Source: Sphingobacterium paucimobilis HER1398
GTDB lineage: Bacteria > Bacteroidota > Bacteroidia > Sphingobacteriales > Sphingobacteriaceae
DNA length: 64,000 nt
Assembly (NCBI RefSeq): GCF_000416985.1
Contig: NZ_ATDL01000007.1
Span: 144,151-208,150 of the forward strand
Reading direction: 5' to 3'
In this document: piece by piece, positions 57,469-63,812 of the stretch
How positions within the stretch are numbered: the first letter of the stretch is position 1
Layout: the number at the start of each line of letters is the position of its first letter
Notes under the pieces: generated by a model
Told to the model about the DNA's origin: nothing
Seen by the model: the letters and a program-made list of their open reading frames with translations, nothing else
The model's database searches: none
Translations under genes and position numbers: made by a program

Positions 57469-57502
57469 TTTGCATGTTTTTCAAAAAAGTAGCATATTTA
57501 CG
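57469..57502 (+). promoter_or_regulatory. Candidate promoter for murQ and overlapping TGCGTT site
   Basis: TTTG at 57469-57472 and TATTTACG at 57495-57502 (22-nt spacer) are a partial match to the Bacteroidota pattern. TGCGTTTTTTTGCA at 57461-57474 overlaps it and is the same 13-mer seen inverted at 34006-34018. If correct, the transcript would start too close to the ATG at 57505 for it to be used, favouring 57538. Confidence 0.35.
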
Positions 57503-57537
57503 AAATGTTACCAAGTGATACTATATTTTCGGAACCG

Positions 57538-58356
57538 ATGATAAATACAACAGAGAAAGATTCTAACTACCAAGACCTGGACAAAATGTCGGTTCTTGAG
57601 TTACTTAATAACATTAATAAAGAGGATAAAACCGTTCCCCTAGCCGTTGAGAAATCTATACCACAGATTGAAGCATTAGTAAAGGTAGCTGTCGATCGTA
57701 TGAAAAAGGGTGGACGGTTGTTTTATATCGGAGCAGGGACAAGTGGTCGCCTTGGAATATTGGACGCTTCGGAGTGTCCGCCGACTTATGGCGTTCCTTT
57801 TGATTGGGTGATCGGTCTGATTGCTGGAGGGGATATCGCTATACGTAAAGCGGTGGAGTTTGCTGAGGATGATATGGAACAGGCATGGATTGATCTGGAA
57901 GAGTATGCGATTAACTCAAACGACGTGGTTATCGGAATCGCCGCCTCTGGAGGTACTCCTTATGTGATCGGAGGTCTAGAGAAAGCCAATGAAAAAGGTA
58001 TAGCTACAGGGTGTATTGTATGTAACGGCAATTCTCCGATTGCCGAAATAGCACAGTATCCTGTGGAAGTAATTGTAGGACCTGAATTTGTAACAGGGTC
58101 TACTAGGATGAAGGCTGGAACAGCACAAAAACTCGTGTTGAATATGATCAGTACTTCAGTGATGATACAATTGGGAAGAGTAAAAGGAAACAAGATGGTG
58201 GATATGCAGCTTTCAAACCATAAGTTGGTCGCAAGAGGGGTGCGTATGGTAATGGCGGAGACAGGAGCAGGTGAAGAGATCGCTACGATGTTACTGGAAG
58301 AGTTTGGAAATGTGCGTAAAGCTATTGAAGCTTTTAAAATGAAACAACAGCTCTAA
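57538..58356 (+). CDS. murQ: N-acetylmuramic acid 6-phosphate etherase
   Basis: About 272 residues from ATG 57538 (MINTTEKDSNYQDLDKMSVLELLNNINKEDKTVPLAV, the usual MurQ beginning); the upstream ATG at 57505 adds 11 residues with no family match. It has a SIS fold with FYIGAGTSGRLGILDASECPPTYG (Glu of the SECPP motif is catalytic in E. coli MurQ) and GPEFVTGSTRMKAGTAQKLVLNM. The enzyme splits the lactyl ether of MurNAc-6-phosphate, giving GlcNAc-6-phosphate and D-lactate in the cytoplasm. It forms an operon with the symporter 11 bp downstream. Bacteroidota lack a sugar PTS, so a MurNAc kinase should be encoded elsewhere. Confidence 0.95.
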   Translation: MINTTEKDSNYQDLDKMSVLELLNNINKEDKTVPLAVEKSIPQIEALVKVAVDRMKKGGRLFYIGAGTSGRLGILDASECPPTYGVPFDWVIGLIAGGDIAIRKAVEFAEDDMEQAWIDLEEYAINSNDVVIGIAASGGTPYVIGGLEKANEKGIATGCIVCNGNSPIAEIAQYPVEVIVGPEFVTGSTRMKAGTAQKLVLNMISTSVMIQLGRVKGNKMVDMQLSNHKLVARGVRMVMAETGAGEEIATMLLEEFGNVRKAIEAFKMKQQL

Positions 58357-58367
58357 AACCTTAACGT

Positions 58368-59858
58368 ATGTCACCTATTATATTATTATCTTTTTTACTG
58401 GTCTATTTCGGCGTATTGCTGGCGGTAGCTCATTTTACCTCTAAAGGATCGTCTGACAATTCTACTTTCTTTGTTGCAAATCGTAACTCGAAGTGGTACA
58501 TGGTTGCCTTTGGAATGATCGGTACGGCATTGTCTGGGGTGACCTTTATTTCGGTGCCTGGTGCGGTAGGGGCTTCAAATTTTAGCTACTTTCAGTTTGT
58601 TCTGGGAAATGCTGTGGGCTTCGTAATCATTGCTTATGTATTGTTGCCTCTTTATTATAGAATGAATCTTACTTCTATCTATACGTACCTGGAGGAGCGA
58701 TTTGGGCATATGACTTACAAAACGGGGGCCGCAATTTTCTTGGTATCAAGAACAATAGGTTCGGCTTTTCGTCTATATTTGGTTGCTATTGTACTGCAAC
58801 ATTTTATTTTTGACGCTTGGAATGTCCCTTTTGCCATAACTGTAGTTATCTGTCTGGTGCTTATTTGGTTATATACTAATAAGGGTGGGTTGAAAACTAT
58901 TATCGTGACAGATACTTTGCAGACAACATTTTTGATAACCGCAGTTATTCTATCTATCTATTTTATGGCCAAAGGTCTTGATTTTGGTGTAGTGGATACA
59001 TTTGAAGCGGTTAAAGAAAGTTCCTATTCTAAAATTTTCTTCTGGGAGGATTTTGTGGGCAGTAAGGCTAACTTTTGGAAACAGTTCCTAGGTGGTATCT
59101 TCGTGACTATTGCGATGACAGGACTGGATCAGGATCTGATGCAAAAGAACCTGTCCATGGGCACGATAAAAGAGGCGCAAAAGAATATGATTACATTTAC
59201 CAGTGTATTCGTAGTCATTAATATCTTTTTCCTTGCGGTAGGGGCATTGTTGTATATCTATGCGGAAAAGAATGGTATAGATATTTCGACGTTAGCAACC
59301 CGAGATTATCTCTATCCAGAAATCGCATTGAACCATCTTGCTATATTGCCTGCAATCATCTTCATGATGGGATTGACTGCTGCGACTTTTGCAACAACGG
59401 ACTCTGCCCTGACAGCCCTGACAACTTCATACTGTATTGATTTTTTAAACTTTAATAAGAAGGAAAACCCGAATGATCCGGCATTGGTGAAGAAAAGGAA
59501 TTACGTCCATTTCGGTTTTTCGATAGTCATGCTGTTGGTTATCCTTGTCTTTAAGCTTATCAATAATGATTCCGTGGTGAATGCCATATTTACGGCAGCA
59601 AGTTATACCTATGGCCCTCTATTGGGATTGTTTACATTTGGTATGCTGACCAAAAGGGCGGTGAATGATAGATTGGTGCCGTATATCTGTATACTGTCGC
59701 CTTTGTTATTATTTGTACTGAATACTTATGTGATTTCGGTATATACACCGTATGTCATTGGCCTAGACCTGATCATCCACAATGGATTGATTACGTTCTT
59801 ATTGTTGCTCGTGACATCACCAGGACAAGCGACCGAGAAGGCATTGTCGCATAAATAG
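58368..59858 (+). CDS. Sodium:solute symporter (SSS family), candidate MurNAc transporter
   Basis: A 496-residue inner-membrane protein with about 13 hydrophobic helices. Opening residues ILLSFLLVYFGVLLAVAHFTSKGSSDNSTFFVANRNSKWYMVAFGMIGTALSGVTFISVPGAVG are typical SSS features (first helix, then FFVANR and the unwound TM region with S/T for sodium). Length is normal for the family. Sharing an operon with murQ makes MurNAc or a related amino sugar the best guess for cargo. Tannerella forsythia has a comparable arrangement of a MurNAc transporter with kinase and etherase genes; the likeness is by context. Confidence 0.85.
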   Translation: MSPIILLSFLLVYFGVLLAVAHFTSKGSSDNSTFFVANRNSKWYMVAFGMIGTALSGVTFISVPGAVGASNFSYFQFVLGNAVGFVIIAYVLLPLYYRMNLTSIYTYLEERFGHMTYKTGAAIFLVSRTIGSAFRLYLVAIVLQHFIFDAWNVPFAITVVICLVLIWLYTNKGGLKTIIVTDTLQTTFLITAVILSIYFMAKGLDFGVVDTFEAVKESSYSKIFFWEDFVGSKANFWKQFLGGIFVTIAMTGLDQDLMQKNLSMGTIKEAQKNMITFTSVFVVINIFFLAVGALLYIYAEKNGIDISTLATRDYLYPEIALNHLAILPAIIFMMGLTAATFATTDSALTALTTSYCIDFLNFNKKENPNDPALVKKRNYVHFGFSIVMLLVILVFKLINNDSVVNAIFTAASYTYGPLLGLFTFGMLTKRAVNDRLVPYICILSPLLLFVLNTYVISVYTPYVIGLDLIIHNGLITFLLLLVTSPGQATEKALSHK

Positions 59859-59879
59859 ATTATCTGTTGCTACAGGTAG

Positions 59880-59930
59880 AAAGACCTTCAAAAGGTGACT
59901 CGTGGTGGTCTTCTTTTGAAGGTCTTTTTG
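59880..59930 (+). terminator. Rho-independent terminator after the murQ-symporter operon
   Basis: A perfect 15-bp stem (AAAGACCTTCAAAAG / CTTTTGAAGGTCTTT), 18-nt loop, then TTTTG. Confidence 0.88.
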
Positions 59931-60045
59931 TTAGTAGGTCTGCAGGTGGAACAGTCGCTGTTTTAACCTAAAATAACGTGGAGATCAAAGAAAACTTCGA
60001 TATAATAAGTATCTTTATTCGGTATTAACTGTTATATTATACGAT

Positions 60046-60861
60046 ATGTATCACTTGATTGACGACACGGTTGCTGCGATCCGCCGGAAAATTGGAGATT
60101 TTGATCCTGAGTTTGGAATTATATTGGGAACTGGGCTTGGCGGCTTGGTGGAAGAGATAGAAATTGTACATCAGATTATGTATGCTAATATCCCCAATTT
60201 TCCAATATCAACCGTCGAGTTTCATACCGGAAAACTCATATTTGGCAGTTTGAATGGGAGAAATGTGGTCGCTATGCAGGGAAGGTTGCATTATTATGAG
60301 GGCTACAGTATGCAAGAGGTTACCTTTCCCGTGCGGGTAATGAAAGCTCTAGGTATTCAGAAACTGTTTGTATCGAATGCTTCGGGCTCTTTGAATCCGG
60401 ACATCAAGAGGGGGGATATAGGGGTAATCGAGGATCATATCAACTTATTGCCGGATAATCCGTTAAGAGGAGGAAATGATGCTAGCTTTGGTCCTCGTTT
60501 TCCGGATATGAGTGCACCTTACGATAGAAAAATGATGGAACAGGGGTTGGGAATCGCCGCTAAAATTGGAGCGAGAGCACATAAGGTGGTATATGTTTCG
60601 ACTATGGGGCCTAATTTAGAAACTAAGGCAGAGTATCGTTATATGCGTATTATTGGAGGTGATATTGTAGGCATGAGTACAGTACCTGAGGTTATCGTGG
60701 CTAACCATATGGGCTTGCCAGTGTTTGCGATATCCGTCATAACAGATGAAGGGTTCCATTCTGATCTCAAGCCGGTGTCTCTTCATGATATCGTTCGTGT
60801 CGCTGCTGAGGCTGAACCGAAAATGACTTCTATTTTAAAAGAATTAATTGCCATGCAGTAA
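60046..60861 (+). CDS. Purine nucleoside phosphorylase (PNP-I type)
   Basis: A 271-residue cytosolic enzyme of the trimeric PNP class: GIILGTGLGGL (phosphate loop), VVAMQGRLHYYEGYSMQEVTFPVRVM (His/Glu of the phosphate and ribose site), LFVSNASGSLNPDIKRGDIGVIEDHINL, and MSTVPEVIVANHMGLPVFAISVITDEG. It splits inosine and guanosine with phosphate into base and ribose-1-phosphate. A weak -7-like TATCTTTA lies at 60010-60017. It seems to be an independent transcript after the MurQ operon terminator. Confidence 0.93.
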   Translation: MYHLIDDTVAAIRRKIGDFDPEFGIILGTGLGGLVEEIEIVHQIMYANIPNFPISTVEFHTGKLIFGSLNGRNVVAMQGRLHYYEGYSMQEVTFPVRVMKALGIQKLFVSNASGSLNPDIKRGDIGVIEDHINLLPDNPLRGGNDASFGPRFPDMSAPYDRKMMEQGLGIAAKIGARAHKVVYVSTMGPNLETKAEYRYMRIIGGDIVGMSTVPEVIVANHMGLPVFAISVITDEGFHSDLKPVSLHDIVRVAAEAEPKMTSILKELIAMQ

Positions 60862-60877
60862 AATCTAATTTATCCTT

Positions 60878-60885
60878 TATTTTTG
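60878..60885 (+). promoter_or_regulatory. Candidate -7 element TATTTTTG for the porin gene
   Basis: Matches TAnnTTTG exactly and lies 22 bp before the ATG at 60908. No clear TTTG is found at the right spacing upstream, so read-through from the phosphorylase gene is equally possible. Confidence 0.45.
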
Positions 60886-60907
60886 CAGGAACATTTAAAA
60901 AAGATTC

Positions 60908-62890
60908 ATGAATAGTAGCCTACGTAGTTTTTTTATTTTCTTGATATTCTTGGCTATCGGTTTCAAGGGATTTGCACAAGAAGAAGAGGGCTTTAGTAGC
61001 GCTTTGGATTCCGCTCGTGCATTAGAGGATAATAAGAAGGATTCTGTCGTGTTTTCCGCTAAATATGTACGCTATGCGACTCTTGAAATGTTGAAGTATG
61101 CGACTCATACCAAGCAGATAGATACTACGCATCATAATTTCCAATATTTTAATAAGCAAAATCTACCCTGGAATCCAAGTATGAATCTAGGCTCGTATGG
61201 GTTGGCAACGCGTGATTTGTTGTTCACTCCCGACAAGAGGATTGGATTTCAGCCGGGCTTTCACGCCTTGGAACGGTATCTGATTACTTCGGATTCTGTG
61301 AATTATTATCGTGCACGAGCACGCTATTCGGAACTCTATGCAGTTGGTTTTTTTTTCGATGATCAAGTGTTTAGGGCAAAATTAGCGCAGAATATTACCC
61401 CGCATTGGAATATAGGCGCAGAATACCATGCTGCGAATACAGAAGGCTATTACCTGAATCAAAATTATGCCGATCGAAAAGGTGCTGTGTTTTCCTGGTA
61501 TGAATCGCCGAGCAAGCGTTATAATATGCTTGCCAATTTTACTTTTAATAAATTGGATGCAACGGAAAATGGATCTGTGACGAATGATAGTTTGTTTAGG
61601 GATGAAAAGGTCGGTGCGCTGTATAGTGTTCCCGTACGGCTTACAGGGCAACAGAAGAATAGACCTTACAATAAATGGAATGATTACGGACTCTTTCTGA
61701 GGCAGTCGTATTTTCTGGGTAGATTAGATACGCTTCACAAAGGATTGCCTGAAATGGAAATACACCCTACGAATTCTGTTGCTCATAACTCTTCTTTTAG
61801 ACAACGTAAATATACTTTTTTTAAGAATGAAGCGGATCGGTCAGAAGCTTTTCCTTTTGGAAATGCAGAGCTCGTAAAAGACACTACGACGGTGACAACT
61901 ATCAGTAATGAGTTTACGTATTCGTTTTACTTGCGAAACAAGTCGTTGCTTAAAAATGAGGCCAAGTTAAACCTAGGATTTCAGAATGATTTGATTTGGT
62001 ATAAGGATAGTCTTACCAATGATTTTTTTCAGAACAGTACAGTAAAAGGAGAATTGACTTATAAATTTAGTGATCGCATCGATGTAAAGGTATCCGGAGA
62101 TCAAATTGTCGTTGGACGAAATTTTGGGGATTTCTTGTATGAGGCGAACGCAGATATCTCGATAGGGGATAAAATAGGGACGGTTTCCCTAGGTGCTTAC
62201 AGCCAGAATAAATCTCCAGAGATGGTGTTCGATAGGATGAACTATACTTATCACCAATGGTCGAATAGCTTTGATAAGACAAAAACTCAGAATCTCTCTT
62301 TTTCCTATACCAATAAGGTGCTGGGGTTTAGTGGTAAGGCAGAGTATTTTCTTATTAATAAGTATTTGTATTTTAGAGAAGTGGATAATCCAAACAATGA
62401 TGTACGTCTAGATCGTATTATTGAACCTACTCAGACTGGAGCACTGAATTTATTGAAGATCACAGCATCTCAGAAGTTTAAATTCGGCGATTTTACATTC
62501 GACAATAAAGTGGTGTATCAAAAATCTGATGCGATGGCGGTATTGATGACTCCAGAACTATATACTTGGCATAGCTTATATTACAGTGGATTCTGGTATA
62601 ATGTTCTCGATTTTAGAATTGGTACTGACGTAAGATTCAATACTCCATTTAGAGCTCCGTCCTATGCAATAAATGCAGGACAATTCTACCACGATAACGC
62701 AGGTATTGAGTTTTCGACCTACCCTATTGTGGATTTCTGGATTACCGCGAATATTCAACGTGTCAATTTGTTTGTGAGCAGTAATTTTACAAATCAGTAT
62801 CTTGCACCTAAAGGGTATTATACTGTACGAAGATACCCAATGAACCCTGCTAATTTTAGATTTGGTGTTTCTTGGAAGTTCTATGATTAA
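60908..62890 (+). CDS. Putative porin, outer-membrane beta-barrel
   Basis: A 660-residue exported protein (signal peptide ending KGFAQ). After an acidic segment it has the conserved opening of the Bacteroidota 'putative porin' family: TTHHNFQYFNKQNLPWNPSMNLGSYGLATRDLLF, followed by many alternating-hydrophobic strands and a final FRFGVSWKFYD with an aromatic end. The protein is expected in the outer membrane as a general or unknown-solute channel. It lies 46 bp after the phosphorylase gene. No SusD or enzyme partner is linked to it. Confidence 0.85.
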   Translation: MNSSLRSFFIFLIFLAIGFKGFAQEEEGFSSALDSARALEDNKKDSVVFSAKYVRYATLEMLKYATHTKQIDTTHHNFQYFNKQNLPWNPSMNLGSYGLATRDLLFTPDKRIGFQPGFHALERYLITSDSVNYYRARARYSELYAVGFFFDDQVFRAKLAQNITPHWNIGAEYHAANTEGYYLNQNYADRKGAVFSWYESPSKRYNMLANFTFNKLDATENGSVTNDSLFRDEKVGALYSVPVRLTGQQKNRPYNKWNDYGLFLRQSYFLGRLDTLHKGLPEMEIHPTNSVAHNSSFRQRKYTFFKNEADRSEAFPFGNAELVKDTTTVTTISNEFTYSFYLRNKSLLKNEAKLNLGFQNDLIWYKDSLTNDFFQNSTVKGELTYKFSDRIDVKVSGDQIVVGRNFGDFLYEANADISIGDKIGTVSLGAYSQNKSPEMVFDRMNYTYHQWSNSFDKTKTQNLSFSYTNKVLGFSGKAEYFLINKYLYFREVDNPNNDVRLDRIIEPTQTGALNLLKITASQKFKFGDFTFDNKVVYQKSDAMAVLMTPELYTWHSLYYSGFWYNVLDFRIGTDVRFNTPFRAPSYAINAGQFYHDNAGIEFSTYPIVDFWITANIQRVNLFVSSNFTNQYLAPKGYYTVRRYPMNPANFRFGVSWKFYD

Positions 62891-62949
62891 AATTATCTGA
62901 TTGTTTTATAGTATATTGTGTAGATTGAGTGAAAAATGTTTCTTAAATG

Positions 62950-62980
62950 TTTTGAAAATCAAAATTTAGACCTATATTTG
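62950..62980 (+). promoter_or_regulatory. Promoter of the tRNA-Val cluster
   Basis: TTTTG at 62950-62954, an 18-nt spacer, then TATATTTG at 62973-62980, an exact TAnnTTTG. It is the best match to the Bacteroidota primary sigma promoter in this window and lies about 57 bp before the first tRNA-like sequence. Confidence 0.75.
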
Positions 62981-63036
62981 CACACGCAATCAGAGAAACG
63001 GATTGCTTAGTTCTTAGAATGAATGAATAGTAAAAA

Positions 63037-63089
63037 GGAGAATTAGCTCAGCTGGTTCAGAGCATTCCGACTTTCGGAAGTGGTCACTG
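63037..63089 (+). pseudogene. tRNA-Val remnant with anticodon arm replaced by a hairpin
   Basis: The first 28 nt are the same as the 5' half of the tRNA-Val at 63123 (acceptor strand and D arm). In place of the anticodon arm stands TTCCGACTTTCGGAA (6-bp stem, 3-nt loop, 63065-63079), then GTGGTCACTG, the variable/T-arm start, after which the tRNA likeness is lost. The remnant is enclosed by a 10-bp inverted repeat, GAATGAATAG at 63021-63030 and CTATTCGTTC at 63097-63106 (one G-U). Confidence 0.75.
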
Positions 63090-63122
63090 ACAAGAGCTAT
63101 TCGTTCTTAAACATAAAACAAT

Positions 63123-63197
63123 GGAGAATTAGCTCAGCTGGTTCAGAGCACCTGCCTTACAAGCAGGGGGTCACTGGTTCGAACCCAGTATTCTCCA
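63123..63197 (+). tRNA. tRNA-Val(TAC)
   Basis: 75 nt with a full cloverleaf: acceptor GGAGAAT/ATTCTCC, D arm GCTC/GAGC, anticodon arm CCTGC-CTTACAA-GCAGG (anticodon TAC), and T arm ACTGG-TTCGAAC-CCAGT. CCA follows directly in the DNA at 63198-63200. Confidence 0.95.
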
Positions 63198-63207
63198 CCA
63201 AAGTCTC

Positions 63208-63282
63208 GGAGGATTAGCTCAGCTGGTTCAGAGCACCTGCCTTACAAGCAGGGGGTCACTGGTTCGAACCCAGTATCCTCCA
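63208..63282 (+). tRNA. tRNA-Val(TAC), second copy
   Basis: The same as the first copy except for compensating acceptor changes (GGAGGAT/ATCCTCC); anticodon TAC. The bases after the discriminator are CAC, so CCA must be added by enzyme. Confidence 0.95.
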
Positions 63283-63287
63283 CACAG

Positions 63288-63315
63288 AGCATCAAGTAAT
63301 TGATGCTTTTTTTTT
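63288..63315 (+). terminator. Terminator after the tRNA-Val(TAC) pair
   Basis: An 8-bp stem (AGCATCAA / TTGATGCT), GTAA loop, run of nine or so T. Confidence 0.8.
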
Positions 63316-63318
63316 ACC

Positions 63319-63393
63319 GGGAGTTTAGCTCAGTTGGTTTAGAGCACTACCTCGACAAGGTAGGGGTCACTGGTTCGAGCCCAGTAATTCCCA
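63319..63393 (+). tRNA. tRNA-Val(GAC) with unusual C33
   Basis: 75 nt: acceptor GGGAGTT/AATTCCC (one G-U), D arm GCTC/GAGC, anticodon arm CTACC-TCGACAA-GGTAG, T arm ACTGG-TTCGAGC-CCAGT. The anticodon GAC reads GUC/GUU valine codons. The base before the anticodon is C rather than the nearly universal U33. Its 3' half is the sequence repeated in the downstream GIY-YIG units. No CCA is encoded. Confidence 0.88.
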
Positions 63394-63402
63394 CGATATT
63401 TT

Positions 63403-63430
63403 AAAGCATCAGTTTACTGGTGCTTTTTTG
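63403..63430 (+). terminator. Terminator after tRNA-Val(GAC)
   Basis: A 10-bp stem (AAAGCATCAG / CTGGTGCTTT, one G-U), TTTA loop, T-run. It lies inside the 360-bp unit, so a second copy occurs at 63763-63790. Confidence 0.75.
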
Positions 63431-63452
63431 CTGTATACCAATTTTGAGCTTT

Positions 63453-63716
63453 ATGTTCACTGTTTACATTCTTTATTCTGTAAGTCTTGATCGCTATTAT
63501 GTCGGTTTCACGGGTAATCTGGTTGAGCGCCTGCGTCGGCATAATTCGTATTCCAAGGGGTATACTGGTCGGGCCAAAGATTGGGTGGTGGTCTATCGGG
63601 AAGCCTTTGCGGATAAATCTGCTGCAATGGAACGGGAGGGTGCAATTAAAAGCTGGAAGAGCCGTGTTCTTATCGAGGAGTTGATCCGCTCCGTTGGTTT
63701 GGAGCATCCCGACTAG
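63453..63716 (+). CDS. GIY-YIG nuclease family protein, copy 1
   Basis: 87 residues from the ATG at 63453 (MFTVYILYS); an earlier GTG at 63420 would add 11 residues that come from the terminator and is rejected. The GIY-YIG fold is complete: VYILYS (first strand), RYYVGFTG (YIG-type second strand), RLRRHN (catalytic Arg), and AAMEREGAIKSWKS (metal-binding Glu). Single-domain proteins of this kind (UPF0213/YhbQ-like) are common in Bacteroidota; for most the target is unknown. The last 10-15 codons (..RSVGLEHPD-stop) lie within the D-arm-like and palindrome part of the tRNA-like sequence, so the protein end is shaped by that RNA-like element. Confidence 0.88.
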   Translation: MFTVYILYSVSLDRYYVGFTGNLVERLRRHNSYSKGYTGRAKDWVVVYREAFADKSAAMEREGAIKSWKSRVLIEELIRSVGLEHPD

Positions 63717-63762
63717 TCGGGAGTGGTCACTGGTTCGAGCCCAGTAATTCCCACGATATTTT

Positions 63763-63790
63763 AAAGCATCAGTTTACTGGTGCTTTTTTG
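63763..63790 (+). terminator. Terminator in the second 360-bp unit
   Basis: The same as 63403-63430; it follows the tRNA-like sequence that ends at 63753. Confidence 0.7.
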
Positions 63791-63812
63791 CTGTATACCA
63801 ATTTTGAGCTTT

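Noticed and set aside
57505..57537. Upstream ATG for murQ
   Set aside because: The extra 11 residues have no MurQ counterpart, and the candidate promoter would place the transcript start at this codon.
63420..63452. GTG start for the GIY-YIG gene
   Set aside because: It would translate the terminator hairpin; the ATG at 63453 gives the standard MFTVYILYS opening.
63414..63707. 97-codon minus-strand frame across the GIY-YIG gene
   Set aside because: Antisense shadow of a well-supported nuclease gene.
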